DNA of 11,664 bases from Anaerolineaceae bacterium (GTDB lineage Bacteria > Chloroflexota > Anaerolineae > Anaerolineales > Anaerolineaceae): positions 1 through 11,664 of the forward strand of contig WOZA01000019.1 in NCBI GenBank assembly GCA_011620505.1, written 5' to 3'. The position numbers and the translations under genes were made by a program. The notes under the pieces are model-generated. The model worked only from the letters and a program-made list of their open reading frames with translations, did no database searches and was not told the DNA's origin. Positions 1-7,454 of this stretch are shown here, one piece after another. The stretch's first letter is position 1. Every line of letters begins with the position of its first letter.

Positions 1-68
1 CAGCGATTTAGATTTGTCTGATTAGTGATAAACTTAAAGAGTATCAACAAGTATTATGGAGACAAAAC
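1..68 (+). other. Leader of the first gene, possible end of an upstream gene
   Basis: All three forward frames close within the first 25 bases. The frame ending with TAG at 23-25 would read SDLDLSD-stop, a believable acidic C-terminus, but seven residues cannot identify a gene. No convincing -35/-10 pair is visible. The useful element is GGAG at 58-61, seven bases before the ATG at 69, which fixes the start of the coiled-coil gene. If a gene does end at 25, the 43-base gap would suit co-transcription with it. Confidence 0.25.
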
Positions 69-527
69 ATGGATATTTTACATCTTGTCGATCGCCTCGA
101 AGAACTTTTCAACAACAGTAAACCGATTCCGCTTTCACGCAATGTTGTGGTGGATGAAAATTCTTTTATGGACATCATCGACCAGATGCGCATTTCCATT
201 CCCGACGAAATTAAGAAAGCCCAGCAGGTGATTGCCCAAAAGGATCGTATCCTGGCGCAGGCGCAGGAAGAAGCTAATCGCACCGTCGCTTTGGCGCGCG
301 AAAAAAGCGAAAAGATGGTTGAAAAATCCGAAGTCTATCAAGCTGCCCAAGTCAAAGTTGAGCAGCTTATTGAGCAGGCTCGCAAGGACTCAATCCAAAC
401 CCAACAAGAAGCTGACAGGTACGTTGTGGAAACTCTCAGTGGGCTCGAAAGAGAGCTAAAGAAGATCCTTCAGCAGGTTGAAAACGGAATCAAGAGCCTT
501 CAACCTGAATCTGAAGACCGCAAGTAA
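69..527 (+). CDS. Small coiled-coil protein, DivIVA / ATP-synthase-b-like
   Basis: This 152-residue soluble protein starts with a short helix (MDILHLVDRLEELF) and a linker containing VVVDENSFMDIIDQMRISIP. From about residue 45 onward it is an almost continuous charged amphipathic helix rich in Ala, Glu, Gln and Lys (for example AQEEANRTVALAREKSEKM), typical of a coiled coil. There is no signal peptide or membrane segment. Proteins of this type are usually annotated as DivIVA-like, ATPase or V-type ATPase subunit H-like; from general knowledge they often sit near coaD in Clostridia and Chloroflexota, but no coaD is visible here. The name ATPase is misleading because there is no Walker motif. 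The start is supported by GGAG seven bases upstream. A role in cell-envelope or division scaffolding is only a guess from the DivIVA resemblance. The gene converges on lon, 3 bases apart. Confidence 0.8.
   Translation: MDILHLVDRLEELFNNSKPIPLSRNVVVDENSFMDIIDQMRISIPDEIKKAQQVIAQKDRILAQAQEEANRTVALAREKSEKMVEKSEVYQAAQVKVEQLIEQARKDSIQTQQEADRYVVETLSGLERELKKILQQVENGIKSLQPESEDRK
474..507 (-). terminator. Candidate lon-side hairpin inside the coiled-coil gene
   Basis: The arms 474-482 and 499-507 form a perfect 9-bp inverted repeat (CAGGTTGAA / TTCAACCTG) with a 16-base loop. It lies just beyond the lon stop when read on the minus strand. The sequence that follows on that strand includes TCTTCTTT, which is only moderately U-rich, after a second small GAAG/CTTC stem. 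It could end lon transcription or stabilise the mRNA. It also encodes part of a coiled coil, where helix-repeat sequence can produce inverted repeats by chance. Confidence 0.3.
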
Positions 528-530
528 ACC

Positions 531-3047
531 TTAGATTTCCAAGTTATCAGACGGCACATCCTCTTTTTTGGAAGTGCCTTTCTTTTTCCCTGAACTCCGC
601 GGCTTCGGAGCGCGTCTGAAGGTTAGTTCCCCATCAAAGGCTTGCGCCAGGACGTCATCCATGTGCTCAACAAAAACGATGTTCATTTGATCCAGCGCTT
701 GCTGGGGAACGTCGATTAGATCTTTTTCATTGCGAGCAGGCAGAAGGACGGTTTTGATGCCGGCGCGGTTGGCAGCAAGGACCTTTTCCCGCACGCCGCC
801 AATTGGCAAAACCCGACCACGTAAAGTGATCTCGCCTGTCATCGCCACTTCGTGTTTGACGGGCATACACAACACGGCAGAAGTGAGGGCGGTTGCCAGG
901 GTGATACCCGCGCTGGGTCCATCCTTGGGAATGGATCCTTCCGGAACGTGGATGTGGATGTCCACATCCTCAAAAAAGTCCTCCGGGATTTTGAAAGCGG
1001 CTTCTTTAGACTTCAGGTAACTTAGAGCTGCCTGGGCAGACTCCTGCATAATGTCGCCAATCTGACCGGTAATCTGCAGGTTACCTTTTCCACTGACAAC
1101 CAGCACCTCAATAGGCATAATCTCGCCGCCGTTCTCCGTCCAGGCAATCGCAGTTGCCATTCCGATTTCATCTTTTGCTTCAGCGGTCATCGGGAAAAAT
1201 TCAACCGGACCAAGCAGCTTCTGAACGAGATCCGGATCCACGTTGTGTTCAAAGGGTTCTCCTTCAGCCTTGCGTGTTGCCAGTTTGCGCAGCACGCTTC
1301 CAATCTGGCGCTCGAAGTTCCTGACTCCAGCTTCATAGGTATAACCAGTGATGATCAGCCGTAAAGCATCATCCGAGATGGTGATCTGCTCTTCATCCAG
1401 TCCATTTTCCAGCAGTTGCTCAGGAATCAGGAACTGACGGGCGATGGTCAATTTTTCTTCCTCGATATAGCCCGGGAATTCGATTACTTCCATGCGATCC
1501 AGTAAAGCCGGCGGAATGGATGCAACGGTGTTGGCGGTAGTGATGAAGAACACTTTCGAGAGGTCATAAGGTACTTCGAGATAGTGGTCCAAAAAATTAA
1601 AGTTTTGCTCCGGATCGAGCACTTCCAGGAGAGCTGCAGCAGGGTCACCTTGAAAATCAGCATTGAGCTTGTCGATCTCATCCAGCATGAAAAGAGGGTT
1701 TACAACTTTCGCTTTTGCCATGGTCTGCAGGATGCGCCCCGGTAATGCGCCGAGGTAGGTTCTGCGGTGCCCGCGAATTTCGGCTTCGTCATGCACACCG
1801 CCCAGCGAAAGGCGAATGAATCTACGGTCCATAACCTCAGCAATGGATTTACCCATGGAGGTTTTCCCGGTTCCTGGGGGACCAACAAAACAAAGAATTG
1901 GCTGGCGGTCTTTCTTGGGGTTCAGGCTTCTCACAGCCAGGAATTCAAGCACGCGGTCTTTGGCACGTTTTAAACCATAATGGTTACGGTCCAGCACTTC
2001 GCGCGCACGCTTAAGGTCCAGGTTATCGACGGTACTCTCTGTCCAGGGCAGGTCTGTCAGCCAGCGCAAATAGGCGGCGAGCATTCCTGTTTCGGGAGAG
2101 AACAAAGGCATGGACTCCAGCCGGCTGAGTTCACGGTCAGCAACTTCGCGCACTTCTGGCGGAAGGTCCAGTGTGGCAAGTTTCTCTTCCAGAGCTCTGA
2201 TCTCCGGGTCGGCTGAGCGTCCGTCATCCAGTTCCTTCTGGAACTTTGAAATCTTCTCCCGCAGGAAGGCTTCCCTTTGGGACCGATCCATTTCGCTTTG
2301 CACCTGGTCCTGGATCGAGTTCTCGAGTTCGATCAATTCATTCTCCTGGATCAGCATGGAATACACTCTACGCAACCGTTCCACACCGTCTGTTTCTTGC
2401 AGGATTTCCAGGCGCTGTGCGTCGTTGAAATCAACACCTGTAGCAATTGCGTCCGCAAGCACACCAGATTGCCTGATATCACTCACCAAACTGACCAGGT
2501 CGGGGGTGGAGGTGCCGCTCAGGTATTGCCACGACTCCACTGCCTTCTGCACACTACGATGCAAAGCGAGGGTGGTCTTGGCCTGGCTGGTCTTTTCTTT
2601 CACTACCTCCACGGTCCCATGTAAAACATCATCCGGGTCGAACCAGAGGTTCAAAATTTTGACGCGCCTGTGTGCCTGGAAGAGGAAAATGACGTTATTT
2701 GCATCCGCAAAGACCGGATTTCCCACCGCACACTCCAAGGCAATCGGGTAATAATCCTCGGGTGAATAAAGATTTTCATCCTCAGTAAAAGCCATGATGA
2801 TCGTCTCATAATTTTCAGAAGCCTGGCGAATGACTTCCAGGATGGGTGAGTCCTTCCTGACGTTTACGGCGGTCATCGATTCAGGCAAGACTATGCCTTC
2901 GTTGCGGAAAATGACTTCCGCTTCAAACTTGCCTTGCTTATCCGGCTTACGGTTTCTGACGAAATTGAGTGCGTCTAATCCACTCAGGTCAGGTGGGTTG
3001 AATGACCTGGAAAAATCAGGGTCTTGCGAAAAATTATCTCTGGGCAT
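531..3047 (-). CDS. lon: ATP-dependent Lon protease (S16 family)
   Basis: This 838-residue cytoplasmic AAA+ serine protease unfolds and degrades misfolded and regulatory proteins as a ring, normally a hexamer. The order is a divergent N-terminal substrate-recognition domain (about 40-240), a helical region, and the AAA+ module. The module has Walker A GPPGTGKTS (389-397), Walker B LFMLDEID (452-459), sensor-1 Asn506, probable arginine finger Arg518 and sensor-2 region YEAGVRNFER (571-580). The peptidase domain has catalytic Ser712 in PKDGPSAG and Lys755 in GGVREK; their 43-residue spacing matches the E. coli Ser679/Lys722 dyad. It is longer than E. coli Lon (784), partly because of a Lys/Ser-rich tail (811-838). 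The N-domain lacks the usual PVLPLR opening. The ATG lies 2 bases after the folC stop, with AGGA of the ribosome site inside folC. No CIRCE-type heat-shock element is visible. Confidence 0.97.
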   Translation of the reverse strand: MPRDNFSQDPDFSRSFNPPDLSGLDALNFVRNRKPDKQGKFEAEVIFRNEGIVLPESMTAVNVRKDSPILEVIRQASENYETIIMAFTEDENLYSPEDYYPIALECAVGNPVFADANNVIFLFQAHRRVKILNLWFDPDDVLHGTVEVVKEKTSQAKTTLALHRSVQKAVESWQYLSGTSTPDLVSLVSDIRQSGVLADAIATGVDFNDAQRLEILQETDGVERLRRVYSMLIQENELIELENSIQDQVQSEMDRSQREAFLREKISKFQKELDDGRSADPEIRALEEKLATLDLPPEVREVADRELSRLESMPLFSPETGMLAAYLRWLTDLPWTESTVDNLDLKRAREVLDRNHYGLKRAKDRVLEFLAVRSLNPKKDRQPILCFVGPPGTGKTSMGKSIAEVMDRRFIRLSLGGVHDEAEIRGHRRTYLGALPGRILQTMAKAKVVNPLFMLDEIDKLNADFQGDPAAALLEVLDPEQNFNFLDHYLEVPYDLSKVFFITTANTVASIPPALLDRMEVIEFPGYIEEEKLTIARQFLIPEQLLENGLDEEQITISDDALRLIITGYTYEAGVRNFERQIGSVLRKLATRKAEGEPFEHNVDPDLVQKLLGPVEFFPMTAEAKDEIGMATAIAWTENGGEIMPIEVLVVSGKGNLQITGQIGDIMQESAQAALSYLKSKEAAFKIPEDFFEDVDIHIHVPEGSIPKDGPSAGITLATALTSAVLCMPVKHEVAMTGEITLRGRVLPIGGVREKVLAANRAGIKTVLLPARNEKDLIDVPQQALDQMNIVFVEHMDDVLAQAFDGELTFRRAPKPRSSGKKKGTSKKEDVPSDNLEI
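553..590 (+). terminator. Intrinsic terminator of the coiled-coil gene, inside lon
   Basis: Read on the plus strand 26 bases after the stop of the coiled-coil gene, GGCAC (553-557) pairs with GTGCC (574-578), an A-A mismatch follows, and TCC (559-561) pairs with GGA (570-572) around an 8-base loop. The U-rich run TTTCTTTTT (579-587) follows at once. On the minus strand these bases encode the Lys/Ser-rich Lon tail, so the U-tract is the reverse complement of lysine codons. There is no U-tract on the minus side, so the hairpin would act only for the plus-strand gene. Confidence 0.5.
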
Positions 3048-3049
3048 AT

Positions 3050-4441
3050 TCAGTCCTGTGTTTCTTGATGTAGTTGTAGTTGTTGGGCGTTAATTTCTGA
3101 CCAGACAACTCTCGCGGCAGCAGCAATAAAGATACTGCCGGTTACGATGATACCTTTTTGCTTGCCCGCCAGCTTTAAAGCTTCGGGCAGGGCTTCTTCC
3201 ATGCGGTGAAGAGCCATCACGGGTTTACCGTAAGGCTCAATTAGATTTTTTAATTCTTCTGCGTCGGCTGCCCGCGGGTGTATGGATTGGCTTGCAATCA
3301 CCATTTCAACGCGCGGAACAATGAATTTGAGCATCGCGTCAATTTCTTTGTCGGCGGAGGCTCCAAATATCAGGATGAACTCCTTACCGGGGAAATATTC
3401 GTCGAGCGTTTCGACCAGCCGCTGCATAGAATCACCGTTATGCGCAGAATCAATCACGAGCGGTGGTTTACGGCGCAGCAGCTCAAAACGCGCCGGCCAG
3501 ACTACCTGCCTGAACCCACGCTGCACTGCGCGGCGATTAAGCTTAAAGCCTGCCCGTTTTATTTCATCCAGGGCTGCTAATGCAGTCACAGCATTATCCA
3601 TCTGATGCCGACCTAACAAGGGCAGGCTCAGATTCAGCTCCTCGTGAGCCAGACTTTCAGGGTCTCTCGCACTGGGGTTATCCGTTCGAAGCACTTGAAT
3701 TTTTTGATTGGCAAGAGAATGCGAGACCTCATGATAGGAAAAGGCATTTTCCACCTGGGTGTAAGGGGCTTTTCTCTCAGTTGCCAGTTTAACAAGCTCT
3801 GCCATGGCCTCTTCATGCTGGGGTGCAATCACGACCGGTCTGCCGGGCTTAATGATCCCGCCTTTTTCATAGGCGATTTCGGTCAAGGTGTTGCCCAGGA
3901 CTGCCATGTGATCGTAGGAAATAGGTGTGATGACCGAGACAATCGGGTCAACCACATTTGTTGCGTCCAACCTGCCGCCCAACCCAACCTCCAGCACTGC
4001 CAGATCAACTTTTTGCTGCTTAAAGTATAAGAATGCCAGGGCAGTGGTTAATTCGAAGGTGGTGGCGTCCTTTACAACCTCCGTCAGAGGGCGCAGTTCA
4101 TCAGTGAAAGCGACCAGATCTTCTTTGCTGATCCATTGACCATTGATGGTGATGCGTTCCTGGAATTCGACCAGGTGCGGCGAGGTGTACAGCCCAACCT
4201 TGTAACCTGCGGCTTGCACAGCTGAGGCGATAAAAGCGGAGGTCGAGCCCTTGCCTTTCGTGCCGGCAACATGCACAGATGGAAAGCTTTGATGTGGATT
4301 TCCGAGCAGGTCCATCAGTTTGTTCATCCGGTCCAGCTTAAAAAAGCGGTGCGTGTCATCCACATGGCGCTTCATGCTGAAGTCGACCCAGCTATAAATC
4401 CAGTCTAAACTCTGTTGATACTTTTCCTCAAGCGTATCCAT
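3050..4441 (-). CDS. folC: Folylpolyglutamate synthase / dihydrofolate synthase
   Basis: This 463-residue cytoplasmic Mur-ligase-family enzyme adds glutamate to folates with ATP; many bacterial members also make dihydrofolate from dihydropteroate. Visible motifs in order are the P-loop VAGTKGKGST (58-67), TSPHL with VEFQERI (86-97), EVGLGGRLDATN (151-162), the ISYDHMAVLG block (174-183), EKGGIIKPG (192-200), LLGRHQMDNAVTA (275-287), and the C-domain signature DSAHN (331-335), usually DGAHN. It ends with GSIFIAAAAR, equivalent to the family's final GSLY-like strand. The length is somewhat above the usual 420-440. GGAGAG lies just upstream of the ATG, and a TATAAT box with a palindrome precedes it. 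The stop is 2 bases before lon, implying an operon. The sequence alone does not show whether it is mono- or bifunctional. Confidence 0.95.
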   Translation of the reverse strand: MDTLEEKYQQSLDWIYSWVDFSMKRHVDDTHRFFKLDRMNKLMDLLGNPHQSFPSVHVAGTKGKGSTSAFIASAVQAAGYKVGLYTSPHLVEFQERITINGQWISKEDLVAFTDELRPLTEVVKDATTFELTTALAFLYFKQQKVDLAVLEVGLGGRLDATNVVDPIVSVITPISYDHMAVLGNTLTEIAYEKGGIIKPGRPVVIAPQHEEAMAELVKLATERKAPYTQVENAFSYHEVSHSLANQKIQVLRTDNPSARDPESLAHEELNLSLPLLGRHQMDNAVTALAALDEIKRAGFKLNRRAVQRGFRQVVWPARFELLRRKPPLVIDSAHNGDSMQRLVETLDEYFPGKEFILIFGASADKEIDAMLKFIVPRVEMVIASQSIHPRAADAEELKNLIEPYGKPVMALHRMEEALPEALKLAGKQKGIIVTGSIFIAAAARVVWSEINAQQLQLHQETQD

Positions 4442-4463
4442 TGACTCTCCAACGTAACCAATG

Positions 4464-4492
4464 ATTATAAACGTTCCCTGTCACTTTGACAG
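4464..4492 (-). promoter_or_regulatory. Probable folC-lon promoter
   Basis: On the minus strand a perfect -10 box TATAAT lies at 4469-4464. With a 17-base spacer the -35 position reads CTGTCA (4492-4487), four of six matches to TTGACA. Transcription would start near 4457 and give a leader of about 16 bases containing GGAGAG. The spacer and -35 lie within the 14-bp inverted repeat, so a protein bound to the palindrome would cover the promoter. Confidence 0.5.
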
Positions 4493-4500
4493 GGAACGTT
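4470..4500 (-). terminator. Perfect 14-bp inverted repeat: terminator or operator
   Basis: The arms 4470-4483 and 4487-4500 (AACGTTCCCTGTCA / TGACAGGGAACGTT) are exact reverse complements around a 3-base loop. The hairpin starts 18 bases after the stop of the membrane-protein gene, where a terminator is expected. The following minus-strand sequence is TATAATC, a poor U-tract (three U in a row counting the stem end), so it is not a textbook intrinsic terminator. It abuts the folC -10 box, so a dimeric repressor site is equally possible, as is an mRNA-stabilising stem. Confidence 0.6.
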
Positions 4501-4518
4501 ATCTCAGTGTTGCCAGGC

Positions 4519-6399
4519 TCAAGGTTCAACAGTTGTTACGTCCGCCATGAGAACATACCCAAGAATGGCATAGTCACCACTTCGGTACTCAACCAGGACG
4601 CATTCCCGGTTGAAGTTGTCGAAGCGTCGTTCAGCCATGGGAAGCAGAGTCAAAGTCGTCCCGGCTGGGATGCTTCCAGTGGCGCGGAAATTGTCATAGC
4701 AGTCACTGCGCGCCCACACTTCCCTCAGGGTTTGAACCACCACAACCGGTGTTGGTGTAACCGTGTAGGTAGGCGTGGGGGAATAATCCGGCGTTGGGGT
4801 GGGGGTGACGGTGGGAGTTGGCGTAATGGTTGGCGTCAACGTGATGGTTGGAGTAGACGTGACGGTTGGAGTTCGCGCCAGGTTTCGTTCGTAGACCGCA
4901 CTGGAAATGCCTCTGAATGCTACAGAGATCAGCAATCCGATCACAATCAGGGCAATGATAGCTGACAAGCCACCGATGATGTAAGTCGGCAGGAAGCCGC
5001 GCTTTAACTCGATTATCTTTGGATCCTGGGGGAAACGCTTGCGTGGTTTGGCGCTGATTTTGAGGGCGTCAAGCGCGAAGAACTTATTGCCAGTCTTTAG
5101 CGCTTCTTCCGCACGCGTCATGGCATCTTCGTTCGCCTGGATCTCCGTCTCGAGCGTACTGATTTCATTCTCGAGCGAGAGGCTCTGCGAGTCATAGGCA
5201 TCCAGCTGGCGCAGCAAATCCAGATTTTCACGGGCAGCATCCACCTTTTGGCGTGCGAGCGCTGCGGTCGGGGCTTCGGATGCTTCCTGCTTAAGCCGCT
5301 GCGTGTTTTCAAGCAGATTTTGAATGGTGGCTGGGATCAAAAGGTCGAGCCGGTTGCGCAGGCGGCTGAGCTGGTCTATCTCTCCGTATTTCATGCGGAT
5401 TCGTTCCAGTTTGGTGCGGGCATCCGCTAATTTTGCGGGTGGGATCTTGCCACTCAGGCTGACTGTGTCGCTGACGTCGTTAAGCATGCCAATGTCCTGG
5501 CGGACTTCGTTGGCTTTATCGATGTATTCGGGGATGGCTACAGCGCTGGCTGCCGTTTGTATTTTGCCAAGGGCGCCCACGAGGTCCCCCTGGGAAAGCA
5601 GGTTCAAGCCTTCTTTGTAGACATCATAGGCTTGCATCTGGTTTTCAAGGTCGTGCCGCAGTTCTTCACCTTCACGCCAGCGCTTAATGCCGGCTTCCTG
5701 CAGGTGCTCAAACGCTTCATCGAGGTAATCGAGTGCCACTTTGTAGCGAAAAACGCGTGCGGCGCTTTGGGCTTTACCGTAAGCTTTACCAGCTTCTGGG
5801 GGCAGCGCCACGGAGGGGATGTTACCTGAGCGCAGGTACTCCTCGGCTTCGCTGTGATGTTCCTGGGCACGCGTCCAGCCTGGTTCCATTTGTATGACTT
5901 TTTCATACAGGGGGATGGCAGCCTGGTAATTGCCTTTGTAGAACGCCTCTTCTGCCTCATCCATCATGCGCTCCGCTTCAGGGTCATGCGCGGATTGGAA
6001 GAAGCGCCTTAGGGGATCGTTATCGATGCCGGAATTGAGTTCCTCCCCCAGATTGGTTCGGGTCAGAGGCGGAATGTCCGCATTTTTTGCCGCCTGCGGA
6101 GGAGTTGTGGTTTGGAAAATCGATTCAGCATCGCTTGCTGGAGTGGAAGGGGTGGATGGGGGCTCTTCAGTGGCTGGGGTCGGCTGTCCGGCTTGCCGGC
6201 GGGATCTCTCGCGCCGGACTTCACGCAGCAGCCTGTTGGCTTCTTCCAACTCGTCCACGCTGATTTCGTCACCCAAGCGGTTGGTAGCATGTGCTTCCAA
6301 AAAGGTTGAGAGTTCGTTTTCCACCTGCGAAAGCGCATCATCACTGGGAGATGGGTTTGATAAAACACTGCGTGCCTTTTCAATGAGATCGTTAATCAT
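4519..6399 (-). CDS. TPR-containing single-span membrane protein with external SH3-like domain
   Basis: I do not recognise a named family for this 626-residue protein. It has no signal peptide. Residues 66-105 are a Pro/Thr/Ser-rich linker. A recognisable TPR unit covers about 142-175 (KGNYQAAIPLYEKV then MEP), with further helical, TPR-like and coiled-coil sequence to about 450. A basic stretch (KPRKR, 451-455) precedes one membrane helix at about 472-495, predicting N-inside, C-outside. Outside lies a Thr-Pro repeat stalk (510-551) and a 74-residue C-terminal domain resembling a bacterial SH3-like fold, with Cys567 and Cys600 as a possible disulfide. AAAGGA precedes the ATG. It is the last gene of the kinase block, 33 bases after the 336-aa gene, so it may be that system's membrane anchor or sensor; this is inferred from context. 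The SH3 assignment is tentative. Confidence 0.85.
   Translation of the reverse strand: MINDLIEKARSVLSNPSPSDDALSQVENELSTFLEAHATNRLGDEISVDELEEANRLLREVRRERSRRQAGQPTPATEEPPSTPSTPASDAESIFQTTTPPQAAKNADIPPLTRTNLGEELNSGIDNDPLRRFFQSAHDPEAERMMDEAEEAFYKGNYQAAIPLYEKVIQMEPGWTRAQEHHSEAEEYLRSGNIPSVALPPEAGKAYGKAQSAARVFRYKVALDYLDEAFEHLQEAGIKRWREGEELRHDLENQMQAYDVYKEGLNLLSQGDLVGALGKIQTAASAVAIPEYIDKANEVRQDIGMLNDVSDTVSLSGKIPPAKLADARTKLERIRMKYGEIDQLSRLRNRLDLLIPATIQNLLENTQRLKQEASEAPTAALARQKVDAARENLDLLRQLDAYDSQSLSLENEISTLETEIQANEDAMTRAEEALKTGNKFFALDALKISAKPRKRFPQDPKIIELKRGFLPTYIIGGLSAIIALIVIGLLISVAFRGISSAVYERNLARTPTVTSTPTITLTPTITPTPTVTPTPTPDYSPTPTYTVTPTPVVVVQTLREVWARSDCYDNFRATGSIPAGTTLTLLPMAERRFDNFNRECVLVEYRSGDYAILGYVLMADVTTVEP
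4747..4872 (-). repeat. Thr-Pro repeat stalk coding sequence
   Basis: Residues 510-551 of the membrane protein are built from TPT[V/I]T-like units, seen on the plus strand as runs of GTTGG/GTGGG with GACG or AATG. The degenerate tandem repeat encodes an extended, probably surface-exposed stalk between the membrane helix and the C-terminal domain. Such tracts can change length by slippage between strains. Confidence 0.85.
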
Positions 6400-6432
6400 T
6401 GAGGTCCTTTCAGGTCAAAGCATAGCCAGGGG

Positions 6433-7443
6433 CTATTGCCTTTTGTTATATAAAAACTGGAGCTTCTCTTTCATTTCTGTGGGGGTCTGAAAGCGTCCGT
6501 CCAGGGCGCTCTCGAGAAAGCTCATCTCATCGGCGTTTAACCGATTCTGGACATCGAACGAATAAGAAGCTTTGTAGCGGCTTGGCGCATTGGCGATATC
6601 TTCGGGTCGGTTGGGACCCACTGCCACAGAGCCCGGAGCCTGCCTGCCCGTGAAGATATGATGCAGGGCACGGGAGCTGAACTGCACCAGGTCTGAGTGC
6701 TGCATCTCAGGCGAGAAGGTTTCAGGAAGCCAGTGCCCGATGTTCCAGTCCAGCATGATCACTTTTTGGCGATATTCGTTCCAATAATAGTGAAGTAATT
6801 TGTGGTCTAAGTAGATTGCGCCTTTCGCGTGTGCTTGCTCCAGCATGCTGCAGATTTGGATGGAGATATCCAGCACTTGTTTCATGCTCAGGTTGCGCAC
6901 GAAATTTCCGCGCGTGTAGCCTGCGTCACAAAGCAGATAAAGGTTGTCTTCCCAGCGGCGCTCGAGGATCAAAAATGCCAGCCATCCATCCTGAAGACGT
7001 TCCTCAAATTGGTCAATCACATCCTGGATTTCGTCCAGGTCAAAGAGCGCCAGCGTGCCGTGGATTGAGGAAGCATTGCCTTGTTTCTCCAAAATCTTGG
7101 AGAGTGGCGCAACTTCTGGCGGCCAAACTGTGCCCGGGGCAGGTTTCAGGTATCCCGCCTGCAGCATGGGTGTCAGCCCGTCCAAGCCGTGCAGCCCGGC
7201 GAGAATATTGAATTCTTCAAGGAATAACGGCTTTGCATAGGCAATTTTGTCATGCCGCATCACTTTGAAGGCAGGGTCAGGTCCAAAGCCGGTTTTCCCC
7301 AACGCGTTCTTCAATAAAAAGACGCGCGCACTCGAACCGCCAGCTTCAGGAATAGCAAAATCCTGTTGGGCAGCTGTCAGCCAGGTATCAAGCGGCTCAG
7401 CCAGATACAAGCCGCTCTGAGAATCAAGAATTGTTTCGTGCAT
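6433..7443 (-). CDS. Divergent Hanks-type protein kinase or pseudokinase
   Basis: This 336-residue soluble protein has the outline of a whole Ser/Thr kinase domain: a weak glycine loop GGSSARVFLL (35-44), the beta-3 lysine Lys60 in AFKVMR, a helix-C Glu in LEEFNIL (75-81), hinge FLILERRW, then HAKGAIYLDHKLLHYYWN (205-222) and MLDWNIG (230-236). The C-lobe is clear, with subdomain-IX-like DLVQFSSRALHHIFTGR (251-267) and a terminal GRFQTPTEM (316-324) resembling the RFxSAxEM ending of bacterial kinases. Asp213 and Lys215 are kept, but the metal-binding Asn is His218 and DFG is DWN (232-234), so activity is uncertain. The ribosome site is weak (GCGGA next to the ATG). The gene starts 11 bases after the 963-aa stop, suggesting coupling. 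It shares its odd catalytic loop with that neighbour, so the two are probably paralogous kinase domains. Confidence 0.85.
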   Translation of the reverse strand: MHETILDSQSGLYLAEPLDTWLTAAQQDFAIPEAGGSSARVFLLKNALGKTGFGPDPAFKVMRHDKIAYAKPLFLEEFNILAGLHGLDGLTPMLQAGYLKPAPGTVWPPEVAPLSKILEKQGNASSIHGTLALFDLDEIQDVIDQFEERLQDGWLAFLILERRWEDNLYLLCDAGYTRGNFVRNLSMKQVLDISIQICSMLEQAHAKGAIYLDHKLLHYYWNEYRQKVIMLDWNIGHWLPETFSPEMQHSDLVQFSSRALHHIFTGRQAPGSVAVGPNRPEDIANAPSRYKASYSFDVQNRLNADEMSFLESALDGRFQTPTEMKEKLQFLYNKRQ

Positions 7444-7454
7444 AATCCGCTATT

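Noticed and set aside
1..25. End of an upstream gene (SDLDLSD-stop)
   Set aside because: Seven residues cannot identify or confirm a gene; it was noted only in the leader entry.
2110..2751. 213-aa plus-strand open frame opposite lon
   Set aside because: It lies wholly antisense to an unambiguous lon coding region, is Ser/Arg-rich with no recognisable domain, and has no ribosome site evidence.
4486..4965. 159-aa Trp/Gly/Arg-rich plus-strand frame
   Set aside because: Its composition is the complement of the Thr-Pro repeat stalk, so it is a shadow of a low-complexity region.
6422..6436. 6-bp hairpin ATAGCC/GGCTAT at the end of the 336-aa gene
   Set aside because: The stem is short, overlaps the stop codon and has no U-tract, so it was not called as a terminator.
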